Assembly: GCA_018821305.1 (NCBI GenBank)
Contig: JAHJMN010000177.1
Coordinates: forward strand, 1 to 56,896
Source: Myxococcota bacterium
Lineage (GTDB): Bacteria; Myxococcota_A; Polyangia; HGW-17
Length of the DNA: 56,896 bases
Reading direction: 5' to 3'
Of the stretch, positions 1 through 7,447 are shown in pieces. A program made the position numbers and the translations under genes. Under the pieces are notes generated by a model. The model had not been told where the DNA came from, searched no databases, and worked only from the letters and a program-made list of their open reading frames with translations. Within the stretch, counting starts at the first letter, position 1; every line of letters begins with the position of its first letter.

Positions 1-225
1 TATAAACTTATAGATTTATTCAATATACTAATCCAATTCTTCAATGCACCAATTAAATATTATTGGTCAAGGATATTTCGAAGTCAGGATTTCGGTAATA
101 CATTGGCAGTTTTTATTTACCAATTGTATTTTTACTTTGGTACATTGGTATTATATTTTAGCATATTATATTTTTTGTCTATTTTGAATGTTTTCGAATT
201 GTAAATTTGCAGGAGGAATGCGGGA
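1..225. other. AT-rich intergenic stretch
   Basis: No convincing gene was found. The stretch is AT-rich with several CCAAT/ATTGG-type short inverted matches around 48-65 and 120-150, and it lies downstream of the peroxiredoxin gene. It could hold a terminator or regulatory DNA of a gene outside the window. Nothing specific can be assigned. Confidence 0.3.
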
Positions 226-897
226 TTATTTCAATTTTTTGAAGCAAAGGAACCAGTCTACGCAGCGGATATCTTCATCTTTTGTTTCCACTCGTTCTTT
301 TGCAGCGCCACAGGATCCCGGAGGCGGTACGATGACTTCTTCACCGGGTTCCCAGTCCGCGGGAGTTGCAACTTTGTATTTATCTGAAGTCTGCATGGCG
401 AGGAGAAGGCGTTTAATCTCATGGAAATTGCGCCCGTTTGACAGGGGATAATAAATGAGCGCGCGGATTTTGGAATCCGGATCGATGAAGAATACGGCGC
501 GTACGGCCTGAGTGTCACTGGCCTCGGGCATAACCATACCGAACTTCTTTGCCACGTCCATTTTAAGGTCTGCAATAACCGGGAATTTTACTTCCATGTT
601 TTCCATGTCGCGGAATTTTACTTTTTCCTTGATGGTGCGAAGCCATGCGATGTGGCTGTAGTGAGAATCAATGGAAAGCCCGATAAGTTCGCAGTTGAGG
701 GCTTTGAATTCATCTTCCATTTTAGCAAAAGTCATGAATTCCGTGGTACACACGGGGGTAAAATCCGCGGGATGCGAAAACAGAATAACCCATTTTCCTT
801 TATAATCTTCCGGGAAATTGATAGGTCCCTGGGTTGTGGCAGCGGTAAAAGAAGGAGCTGTTTCTCCGATTAAAGGTATACGTACATCATTTTCCAT
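226..897 (-). CDS. Peroxiredoxin, Prx6 family (archaeal-type 2-Cys)
   Basis: A 223-residue thiol peroxidase that reduces H2O2 and organic peroxides in the cytoplasm. The peroxidatic Cys50 sits in PADFTPVCTTE and the conserved Arg in QAVRAVFF (Arg133). The long C-terminal arm typical of the Prx6 group is present. The C-terminus carries Cys212 and Cys218 in RCVDWFLC, resembling the resolving-cysteine arrangement of archaeal-type Prx6 enzymes (C50/C207/C213 in Aeropyrum), so it probably cycles through a disulfide rather than as a strict 1-Cys enzyme. An extra Cys196 lies in PPGSCG. The start is supported by an AAAGGAA Shine-Dalgarno. A GTCCTG palindromic element lies 22 bases upstream of the start, with a promoter-like pair beyond it (1081-1108). 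Confidence 0.93.
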   Translation of the reverse strand: MENDVRIPLIGETAPSFTAATTQGPINFPEDYKGKWVILFSHPADFTPVCTTEFMTFAKMEDEFKALNCELIGLSIDSHYSHIAWLRTIKEKVKFRDMENMEVKFPVIADLKMDVAKKFGMVMPEASDTQAVRAVFFIDPDSKIRALIYYPLSNGRNFHEIKRLLLAMQTSDKYKVATPADWEPGEEVIVPPPGSCGAAKERVETKDEDIRCVDWFLCFKKLK

Positions 898-919
898 TTG
901 TTTAATTCCTTTCGTTTTT

Positions 920-1052
920 TAGTTACTGTCCTGAAATACCGAAAATCAAATTTTTCACCGATTTATTGCTCAGGACAGTAACCGCAAGGTGCTCAATTTA
1001 TTACTAGTGGCCTGTTAGGATTTTTAATAAAATCCTAACAGGCCACGAACTA
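920..1052 (-). repeat. GTCCTG element, copy A1 (5' leader of prx)
   Basis: A palindromic element with TA at both ends. The outer arm TTACTGTCCTGA (923-934) pairs with TCAGGACAGTAA (970-981). A second, perfect 18-bp hairpin follows: GTGGCCTGTTAGGATTTT (1007-1024) with its complement at 1029-1046. The end is CCACGAACTA. The linker CCGCAAGGTG is shared with the copies at 12.4, 22.1 and 56.6 kb. It occupies most of the gap upstream of prx. Confidence 0.85.
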
Positions 1053-1080
1053 TTTTAGACTCGTCTAACGGTCGAATACT

Positions 1081-1108
1081 ATCTTAATCCCCGAGTTTTA
1101 ATTGTCAA
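1081..1108 (-). promoter_or_regulatory. Candidate sigma-70 promoter for prx
   Basis: On the minus strand, a perfect TTGACA -35 box (1103-1108) is followed after 16 bases by TAAGAT (1081-1086). It reads toward the peroxiredoxin gene through element A1, giving a predicted leader of about 175 bases containing both hairpins. Based on box match only. Confidence 0.5.
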
Positions 1109-1188
1109 CGGCCCATTACAAAATTTTTCGGAAAAAAAACTCCATTATAGTTTTATTGCGGATATGCTTAAGATTAACTCATAGTTAA

Positions 1189-1593
1189 TCACCTGTACTT
1201 TTTTTTATCTTTGAGTTTTTTTCTAATTAACATATATCCTGCTAGTATTAAAAAAACTAGAATTGGAGCGATGGCTATTCTTAGAAGCCAAAACCATGGA
1301 GAAAAAACCATATCTTTATTTCCACATATATGGCCCTCTTTATCCGGACTTTTTTTACATCCTGGATAATACCCGCTTTCTAAACTGCAAAAACACCCGG
1401 CCATTGATTTACTTCCCTGACCATTTCCCCCACGCAGGGCTATTTTAATAAACTTGCCGCCAGATTTTTTGCAAATATTCTCACATCTTGCTTCGGCATA
1501 ATACTCATGGGCACTGCACTGACCAAAAAGAATTGCAATACATACACAAACGACGAAAACGTCTTCTATTTTTTCGAAAATATTCCTTTTCAT
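1189..1593 (-). CDS. Hypothetical Cys-rich membrane protein
   Basis: 134 residues. The N-terminus has a hydrophobic segment (about 12-27) that could be a signal peptide or membrane anchor. The middle is cysteine-rich (motifs CENICKKSGG, GCFCSLESGYYPGC, HICG). A second hydrophobic segment (about 99-122) is followed by a Lys-rich tail that would be cytoplasmic. The cysteine-rich part would lie in the periplasm and probably forms disulfides. No family was recognised and no good Shine-Dalgarno precedes the start, but the membrane topology is coherent and no competing ORF is better. Confidence 0.6.
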   Translation of the reverse strand: MKRNIFEKIEDVFVVCVCIAILFGQCSAHEYYAEARCENICKKSGGKFIKIALRGGNGQGSKSMAGCFCSLESGYYPGCKKSPDKEGHICGNKDMVFSPWFWLLRIAIAPILVFLILAGYMLIRKKLKDKKKYR

Positions 1594-1685
1594 ATTTAAT
1601 AATACTAGACCACAATCGGTTTGAATGAAAGAAAAAATTTATGTTTTTATTGTTATTTTCAGGAAATAAAGCCCACTGATAAGTT

Positions 1686-2837
1686 TTAACGATGGAGGAT
1701 GGATTCGGCGATTTCCCGGAGTTCCATGACGGAGCGGGTTCTTATGAGGTAGCGATAATGTCCCATGGCAGCGCGGTAGAGAGGAAGGTTTTCCTCAACG
1801 GAGATGACGGCATCCCCATAGCGGGCTTTAATTTCCTCCCCGGAGGGCGGATTTTCCATTCTCACGGGGGAGATATAACCGCAGTAATAACTTTTTTCCG
1901 GGGGAACAATGGGGGTTTTCCCTGCCATCATTTCCGCATAAATACGATAAAGATCCGTATCTGAGGACCAGTTCATCATATCCAGAATCACTCCACCGGG
2001 AGGGCGGGCATTGATTTCAATGGGAATATATCCATCGGGAGTGAAGAAAAACTCGAAATGAAAGAATTTATTACGTATTCCAAAAAGTGAAGCGATTTTG
2101 CGCCCTACAGCACGCAGAGACTCGGGAATGAGACGATCCGTGTAAAAGAGAATGTTTTCGCCCTGTATATAATCAAGAATTCCCGCACTGAGAATCAGGG
2201 AGTTTTCAAAAATTACGTTACCGCTTGCATCGCAAAGCCCGTCATAAGTGTGGATCGGGCCATGAATGAACTCTTCAAGGATGTATTTCTCATTAAGCGA
2301 CGGCCAGATCTTTTCGAGTTCATCCTCGCTGGTAATTTTATGCACACCGACTCCGCCAACTCCCGTATCGGGTTTTAAAATAACGGGATATCCTATGCGT
2401 CGGGCAAGGGAAATGGCATCTTCAAAACTGTCCACAAGACCACCGGCAGCTACTTTGAGACCACCACCGGAAAAGATCTGCTTCATGCGGGATTTACGTT
2501 TTATCCGGCAGATATTATCTTTATTAAATCCACTTATACCGAATTCGCTGTTCAATGCAGCTTCAAGTTCCAGCCAGTATTCGTTGTGACTTTCCACAAA
2601 ATCGAAACTGCCTCCTTCAAGGCAGTGGTCCTTTATATGATGGGCGGCGCGGATAACTTCTTCTGTGTTTTTAAGATTGACCCGTTCGTACCAGCGCAGA
2701 GCGTCCCGGACGGCGATGGGAAGTTCGAAAAAGTCCGCTTCACCAACGCCGAAGACATCTACACCCTGAGCACTGAGATTTATTATAAAGTTTTGAAAAT
2801 TTGGAGGAAATTCCGGGGATATATACAGAAAATTCAT
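1686..2837 (-). CDS. ATP-grasp domain protein
   Basis: 383 residues from the chosen ATG, which follows CAGGAG; a longer reading from 2885 lacks this signal and crosses a hairpin. ATP-grasp enzymes join a carboxylate to an amine or thiol via an acyl-phosphate. The N-terminal pre-ATP-grasp part starts NFLYISPEFPPNF. The central nucleotide-binding part contains GYPVILKPDTGVGGVGV, and the EEFIHGP and PIEINARPPGG segments supply the expected metal and ATP ligands. The overall pattern resembles stand-alone D-ala-D-ala/carbamoyl-phosphate-like ligases of unknown substrate. No neighbouring biosynthetic gene identifies the substrate. Confidence 0.85.
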   Translation of the reverse strand: MNFLYISPEFPPNFQNFIINLSAQGVDVFGVGEADFFELPIAVRDALRWYERVNLKNTEEVIRAAHHIKDHCLEGGSFDFVESHNEYWLELEAALNSEFGISGFNKDNICRIKRKSRMKQIFSGGGLKVAAGGLVDSFEDAISLARRIGYPVILKPDTGVGGVGVHKITSEDELEKIWPSLNEKYILEEFIHGPIHTYDGLCDASGNVIFENSLILSAGILDYIQGENILFYTDRLIPESLRAVGRKIASLFGIRNKFFHFEFFFTPDGYIPIEINARPPGGVILDMMNWSSDTDLYRIYAEMMAGKTPIVPPEKSYYCGYISPVRMENPPSGEEIKARYGDAVISVEENLPLYRAAMGHYRYLIRTRSVMELREIAESILHR

Positions 2838-2848
2838 AAAAACTCCTG

Positions 2849-2880
2849 AAAAAACCGATTCGAAAGGGAAACGGTTTTTG
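2849..2880 (-). promoter_or_regulatory. Hairpin with T-run just before ATP-grasp SD
   Basis: On the minus strand AAAAACCG pairs with CGGTTTTTT across a 14-base loop. The run of T is followed within a few bases by the Shine-Dalgarno of the ATP-grasp gene. It looks like an intrinsic terminator placed in a leader, so either upstream transcription stops here or it attenuates the gene. Confidence 0.4.
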
Positions 2881-2993
2881 GTCAATGGACCAGCGTCGGA
2901 GAAATATATATATGATATTACGCAGGAAAAAAAGGGGAAAAATCACAATTCTTCATACAGCACACTTTTAGAGCAATATGATAGTTGTAATTA

Positions 2994-3176
2994 TACCGCT
3001 TCGTGAGTAATACGATTGTTACTCATTTTGAAAGAAATGCTTCAGGAAAGAGCCCCTGATTCTCCTGTTTCTGCTACTGATTTCCTGTATCCCTGTTAAA
3101 AAAATCAGGAACAGAATCAGAAAAATCAGGTAGGCAACTTCGCGCAGGCTCAGGTGCGAACATTTCAATATCTATG
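2994..3176. repeat. GACCGCTT/CCTG element, copy C1
   Basis: It begins TACCGCTTCGTGAGTAATACGATTG and contains a core of CCTG motifs, then a CCCTGTTAAAAAAATCAGG turn, then CAGG motifs. The far end resembles the TTCAATATCAATG end of the other copies at 17.7, 17.9 and 47.1 kb. It fills the gap between the ATP-grasp gene and the Arg/His-rich protein gene. Confidence 0.75.
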
Positions 3177-3195
3177 CAGATTGAAAAAAAGAGGA

Positions 3196-4029
3196 TTAAC
3201 GTTTGTGGCGGGGGCGTTTTTCTTCGCGACGGGGAGGAGTGCGCTTCTCGACTTTACGGGGTGGTGTGCGTTTTTCAACTCGACGGGGAGGAGTGCGAAC
3301 ATGTTTTACAACGGTTTTACCCGGGCGATTGTGATGTTTTACTACTACGCGATCGGGGCCGCGGTGATGAACATGTTTTACAACGGTTCTTCCCGGAGTG
3401 TGGTGGTGACGATGAACTACTCTGGTGCGGGGTGTGTGATATCTTGTGTGATATCTTTTAACATGTCTGTGGTTGGGATATCTCGTGTGGAATGAGCGAT
3501 ATCTTGTTCTGTAAAGATTGTCGAGATAAATATAGTGTGATGGGTTTGAATAACCATATGCGGCTATGTCAGCGTTAACACGGGCGATACAAGCGTTGCG
3601 GTGACGACCATAGAGGTGATCACAGGAAACGATATAGAGGTGATCTCTGATAATGTTGTAACGGGCCCGGCTCAAACAGTTCACATAAGCATTCTGCTGC
3701 TGGTATTCTGAGGGAAATACAAGTTGAGAAGCGTGCGCTCTGCAGGTGTTTACAATTCTGGCACGGCGATGGGGACTGCGTACAAACCGATAACGGTTGT
3801 TTTCCAGGCAATTGCCATATTTTACATTGTAGGTAGTGCTATCCGGGGCTACGAGAGCTTCTGAAGCGGACCAGCAGGAATTGTAATGGTCGTCCGTGAG
3901 ATAATTAACATCATACCCTGTTGTCCAGCGGGTGTGAAGTCGAAGACGACGGTTGGCGTCGGCAGTTCCGGAAAAACCAGCGGCGACGGTGAAAAAGGCC
4001 AGTGCTGTTAGTAAAAAACGATTGAACAT
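3196..4029 (-). CDS. Secreted Arg/His-rich protein with C-terminal repeats
   Basis: 277 residues with a clear signal peptide (about 1-26, cleaved after a TADA-like site) and a GGAGG Shine-Dalgarno. The folded part (27-175) has six scattered cysteines and many Arg/Tyr residues. From about 180 onward the chain is extremely basic: RYHTRYHTPRTRVVHRHHH, then three VVKH-type repeats, then three copies of TPPR(R/K)(V/E)EKR. The exported location with a basic, low-complexity tail suggests binding to an anionic partner such as LPS, teichoic-like polymer, DNA or metal (His clusters). No family was recognised, so function is unknown. Confidence 0.75.
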   Translation of the reverse strand: MFNRFLLTALAFFTVAAGFSGTADANRRLRLHTRWTTGYDVNYLTDDHYNSCWSASEALVAPDSTTYNVKYGNCLENNRYRFVRSPHRRARIVNTCRAHASQLVFPSEYQQQNAYVNCLSRARYNIIRDHLYIVSCDHLYGRHRNACIARVNADIAAYGYSNPSHYIYLDNLYRTRYRSFHTRYPNHRHVKRYHTRYHTPRTRVVHRHHHTPGRTVVKHVHHRGPDRVVVKHHNRPGKTVVKHVRTPPRRVEKRTPPRKVEKRTPPRREEKRPRHKR

Positions 4030-4186
4030 CTAATAACCTCCGATTACTGCAGTGCAGTTTGATTGTAAATCCACCAATTCGTTTGTCAGCATGAAAAGAC
4101 TGACTGGTATATGTTAGTCGCTCAGACGGACTCTTCCCAGAGGAAATTCACTTTTTTTTATTTTTTTTGTTTCAAGAGTTTGAAAG

Positions 4187-5623
4187 TTAGAGCTTTCCTT
4201 TTAAAATGAAGGCTGCTGTATCTTTAATGACGCCTTCAAAAACATTGGAAGGTTTCATGTATTCTTCCGGGGAGGGTTTTCCTTTTCCTTCAATAAACAG
4301 ATGGTTTAAAGCCGGATAACTTTTGAAAATTACATTCTTTGATTTTCCAAATTCCTTTTTCCAGATGGCAAAATCTTCTTTGAATGTAACCTGATAATCT
4401 CGTTCCCCCTGAAGAATCAAAACTGGTTTCTTTACAGTTTTAAGGGTTTTAATGGGATCGTATTTGCGAAGATGCATCCAGTAGTAGGGGCGTCCAATAC
4501 CAAAAGGCAGTTTTGTGGATGGAGACTTTTCGTTAAGTTCCTTTGATTTAACGTAGCGGAGTTGCTGTTCAATTTCTTTGATTTTTGCGTGTTCTTCACT
4601 CGTAAGTTCTTTTTTAAGAGAAGCGAGATACTTCACCTGCTGCAGGGAAAGATCTTCTATGGGACGCGCGTTACCTGCCATCATTACAAAACCTGCTGCA
4701 TCGGATTTCTGCGCAATAAGCGGCATGGCATAAGCTCCGAGACTGTGACCTATAATGAAGATTTTTTTAGCGTCAATTCGCTTATCTATTTTCAACAGCT
4801 CAGCGGCACTGACAGCATCATCAACGGTTTCCTCTTCCAGTGTGAATTTTGCTTCTTTAGTGACCGCCAGACCGTGAAGTTTGGTGCGTTTATTGTAACG
4901 CAAAACCGCAATACCCATGGATGAAAGCCCATAAGCTATGTCACGGAACACTTTATTGGGACCAATACTTTCATCAAGATCATTGGGGCCGCTGCCATGC
5001 ACTAAGACCGCCGCAGGAAAGGGACCTTTACCTGCAGGGATAGTAAGTTCCCCCGTAAGTTCCCACTTTTTACCTTTGTTAACCAGAACCAGTTCCCGTT
5101 TAAAGGCATCCTTTTTAACGTAGGATGCATCTTTGAAATTTTTATACTCAACTGGTCGGGGAGACAGGAAAAAGCCAATGACTTTTTCATCAAGGTTCCA
5201 GGCCACTTTGAAGTCCATTTTTATTTTTTCAAATTCCGCATGGACGAGATATCGTCGAAAAGTACCCTTGTCTACTATGGTAACACCTGAAATCTGCTTG
5301 AATTTTCCTAAATCCTTCTTGACTGAATCCCATCCGCTTTTCATTTTCTCAACGGTGAGCATGGACTGAACTTTTTTATCTAGAAGCTTGCTTACATCTT
5401 CGTATTTACCTTCCAGATATAGATTGACAAGTTCTTTGGATTTATCCGTGAGATCCCTGCGCTGAGGTATTTTTACCGTTTTGGGATCGTCGCTTTTTAC
5501 CGCTTTTTTATTGTCGGGCTTTACGGTTTTTGGGGCAGGATTTTTATCCTTTTCCGTTTCTTTTTTTGAACACCCGGCAAGGAAAACTGCAGTTATCAGA
5601 AGTATTATTGAGGGAACTCTCAT
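4187..5623 (-). CDS. Lipoprotein with DUF3887-like and alpha/beta hydrolase domains
   Basis: 478 residues from an ATG after AAAGGAG. A longer frame begins inside palindromic repeat B1 and is rejected. The lipobox FLAGC gives a lipidated Cys18. A charged linker is followed by a DUF3887-like domain (about 55-155) and an alpha/beta hydrolase domain (about 175-475). The nucleophile is Ser294 in GHSLG. The acid is probably Asp409 in GERDYQV and the base His441 in PALNHLF; the oxyanion-region motif HGSGPND is also present. DUF3887 often precedes such hydrolases. It should act at the membrane surface facing the periplasm on an ester or peptide-like substrate. Candidate promoter at 5800-5828 and the B1 element form its leader. 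Confidence 0.88.
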   Translation of the reverse strand: MRVPSIILLITAVFLAGCSKKETEKDKNPAPKTVKPDNKKAVKSDDPKTVKIPQRRDLTDKSKELVNLYLEGKYEDVSKLLDKKVQSMLTVEKMKSGWDSVKKDLGKFKQISGVTIVDKGTFRRYLVHAEFEKIKMDFKVAWNLDEKVIGFFLSPRPVEYKNFKDASYVKKDAFKRELVLVNKGKKWELTGELTIPAGKGPFPAAVLVHGSGPNDLDESIGPNKVFRDIAYGLSSMGIAVLRYNKRTKLHGLAVTKEAKFTLEEETVDDAVSAAELLKIDKRIDAKKIFIIGHSLGAYAMPLIAQKSDAAGFVMMAGNARPIEDLSLQQVKYLASLKKELTSEEHAKIKEIEQQLRYVKSKELNEKSPSTKLPFGIGRPYYWMHLRKYDPIKTLKTVKKPVLILQGERDYQVTFKEDFAIWKKEFGKSKNVIFKSYPALNHLFIEGKGKPSPEEYMKPSNVFEGVIKDTAAFILKGKL

Positions 5624-5640
5624 GATTTTCTCCTTTTGCA

Positions 5641-5796
5641 TAGTTAGTGTCCTGTAATACCGGATTCTTAGATATAGAACGATTTTCACACAGGACATTA
5701 AAAATGAAGACTCAGAAATTATTGGAGTGTTCTGAATAGCATGTTTTCTTAAACATGCTCAATTTTGACAAAAATTGATTTTCAGGACAGTAATTA
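5641..5796 (-). repeat. GTCCTG element, copy B1 (5' leader of hydrolase)
   Basis: It starts TAGTTAGTGTCCTG and ends CAGGACAGTAATTA. The left hairpin pairs TTAGTGTCCTGT (5644-5655) with ACAGGACATTAA (5690-5701). The right half has AGCATGTTT/AAACATGCT (5738-5759) and TCAATTTT/AAAATTGA (5759-5778). It is related to copies at 22.3, 36.8, 54.9 and 56.8 kb. It starts 17 bases upstream of the lipoprotein hydrolase start. Confidence 0.85.
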
Positions 5797-5799
5797 TGT

Positions 5800-5828
5800 A
5801 ATTTACATCTTGCGAAAGTTTCTGTCCA
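5800..5828 (-). promoter_or_regulatory. Candidate sigma-70 promoter for the lipoprotein hydrolase
   Basis: Minus strand TGGACA (5823-5828), a 17-base spacer, then TAAATT (5800-5805). The predicted start of transcription falls at the outer edge of element B1, so the whole element would be in the 5' untranslated region. Confidence 0.5.
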
Positions 5829-5879
5829 CCATCATTATAACTAATGGAAATATTGTTTTTCCGGAAGGTTCCAGGTGAA

Positions 5880-6551
5880 ATGAACAGACGAACATTTCTG
5901 AAATACGGCTCATTTTCTTTTCTTCTCTCGCAGATCGGCTGCCGAAGTGTCGACCATACAGGCACTTTAAAAAACCATGAAAAACAATTAATTGACAGCA
6001 ATCCGAATATTGTGACTGTAGGGCCTGAAAATTCCCGGGGCGATACGTCCCTGAGACGCAAATCCCACCGCGCTGCCCATCTTACATCTGCAGAGCTCAT
6101 GAAAATCGATCATGTGATGAGGGCACGGCTGAAGAAAAGTGGAGGCGTCGGTCTGGCGGCTCCTCAAATCGGGCTTAACCGCAGGATTTTCCTTGTAATG
6201 CTCCAGAATCAGAAAAAGGAGATCATTACCTGTATCGATCCTGTGATAGTGGAAAAAAGCGTCGAAAAAGAAGACGGTTACGAAGGTTGTCTGAGCATTC
6301 CTGGTTTCGGAGCCCTCGTTCCCCGTCACAGTTCACTGAAAGTCACGTTTTCCGATCGCAAAGGCACCCCAAAAACCCTCTCGGTAAAAGGTTTTGAAGC
6401 ACGCATTTTCCAGCATGAATACGATCACCTTGAAGGAGTGCTCTATATCGATAAAATCAAGGGAAAACTCCTCCCCTGGGAAGAAGTAAAACGCCTGAGA
6501 AGTCAAACCGCCAGCGTGGAACGCCCTGATGACCCCCACATCCTGATTTAG
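5880..6551 (+). CDS. Peptide deformylase with twin-arginine signal
   Basis: 223 residues. The ATG at 5880 is chosen because the protein then begins MNRRTFLKYGSF, a near-ideal Tat motif (RRxFLK), followed by a short hydrophobic stretch and a Cys at 21 (SQIGC, an imperfect lipobox). All three deformylase motifs are intact: GVGLAAPQIG (about 89-98), EGCLS with metal ligand Cys137, and QHEYDHLEG with His179, Glu180 and His183. The family removes N-formyl groups from nascent proteins in the cytosol, usually in about 170-190 residues without a leader. Here about 65 extra residues precede the domain. It may act outside the cytoplasm, loaded with metal before Tat export. No fmt or other translation gene is adjacent. 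A cytosolic start at a later codon cannot be excluded. Confidence 0.87.
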   Translation: MNRRTFLKYGSFSFLLSQIGCRSVDHTGTLKNHEKQLIDSNPNIVTVGPENSRGDTSLRRKSHRAAHLTSAELMKIDHVMRARLKKSGGVGLAAPQIGLNRRIFLVMLQNQKKEIITCIDPVIVEKSVEKEDGYEGCLSIPGFGALVPRHSSLKVTFSDRKGTPKTLSVKGFEARIFQHEYDHLEGVLYIDKIKGKLLPWEEVKRLRSQTASVERPDDPHILI

Positions 6552-6600
6552 ACCCAATGCTGTTCGGTTAGCGAATTTTGGAAAGAATCAATTAATAAAT

Positions 6601-6890
6601 ACAACATCGTATAATAATTACAGGAAAACAGGAAGTCAGGAAAACAGGGACAGGAGCAGGGCGTTTACTTTGAAGGTAAGTGTTTTTGTGGCATAAAGAC
6701 CGCTTTCGTATGCGGTCAAGACCGCTTTCAGAGTAATACGATAGTAAATTAATTTAATGAAATACTTCAGGAGAAAGCCCCTGATTTCCCTGTTCCTGCT
6801 ACTGATTTCCTGATTTCCTGCCTGCCTGTTTAAAAATCAAGCCATGGGACTGGCAATCAATCCCTTAACGAAGCGCAAGCCCAGGTAAAC
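6601..6890. repeat. Two abutting GACCGCTT/CCTG elements, copy C2
   Basis: A CAGG-rich half (6621-6660) leads to GGGCGTTTACTTTGAAGGTAAG, which recurs in reverse at 47.35-47.4 kb. GACCGC (6698-6703) and GCGGTC (6712-6717) form a small palindrome at the junction. The second unit starts AAGACCGCTTTCAGAGTAATACGATAG and continues with a CCTG-rich tract to about 6815. The region between peptide deformylase and the thioredoxin lipoprotein holds no gene. Confidence 0.7.
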
Positions 6891-7381
6891 TATAGATATC
6901 TTTTGAGGGATTTGAGGAGGTCGGAAGCGTTGGACAGGCCTCGATGAACTTCACGGATCTGACCTTTTTTATCAATAATCAGGGTATGGGGAATTCCCCT
7001 GGGTTTGAAACGATCAGGCATTTCAGCCATTTTTGCCCAGAGAGTTTTGTCATCCAGACATACTTTGATGTTTTTGTGATTAATTTTCGCTTTGACTTTA
7101 TCTGCCACAGCAACACCGCCGCGAGCGTGGACACTTAAAATGGCAACCTCTGCAGGATTGATTTTTTCCGCAAGGATTTGAAGTTCGGCAGCCTGTTTAA
7201 TGCAGTAAGGACATGATAATGACCACAGTTCAAGTAAAACGACTTTTCCTTTTTCCCCACTGAGGGTGCATTTTGAACCGTCAGCGGCGGGAATATCAAA
7301 GTCAGGAGCTTTGTGGGGTTTGGGTTTACTGCAGGAAAAAGCAGTGATGGAAAGGGCAAGTAATACAATAATTTTCTTCAT
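6890..7381 (-). CDS. TlpA/ResA-like thioredoxin lipoprotein
   Basis: 163 residues with lipobox TAFSC (Cys17) and a Shine-Dalgarno AAAAGGA. The thioredoxin fold carries the redox motif SCPYC (Cys57, Cys60) and the cis-proline segment RGIPHTL. Such membrane-anchored periplasmic oxidoreductases reduce disulfides, for example during cytochrome c maturation. It is a close relative of the C-terminal domain of the next gene (7448-8485): shared ADGSKC/DDGAKC, CPxCxKQA and LS(I/V)H features point to tandem duplication. No cytochrome maturation gene is nearby, so the client is unknown. Confidence 0.88.
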   Translation of the reverse strand: MKKIIVLLALSITAFSCSKPKPHKAPDFDIPAADGSKCTLSGEKGKVVLLELWSLSCPYCIKQAAELQILAEKINPAEVAILSVHARGGVAVADKVKAKINHKNIKVCLDDKTLWAKMAEMPDRFKPRGIPHTLIIDKKGQIREVHRGLSNASDLLKSLKRYL

Positions 7382-7447
7382 TAGTTTTCCTTTTCGTCCA
7401 CCAGGTGGAATTTATTGGTTAAAATCGTTTCAGATCCGCCTTTTTAT

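Noticed and set aside
920-1052. Element hairpins as intrinsic terminators
   Set aside because: The strong stems are not followed by T-runs on either strand, and copies lie at gene starts rather than ends.
3154-3495. Plus-strand ORFs opposite the Arg/His-rich protein
   Set aside because: Antisense shadows of a codon-biased repeat tail; they lack start signals, and the minus-strand frame has a signal peptide and GGAGG.
5624-5698. N-terminal extension of the lipoprotein hydrolase
   Set aside because: It is read from palindromic element B1, has no Shine-Dalgarno, and would hide the lipobox; the start at 5623 has AAAGGAG.
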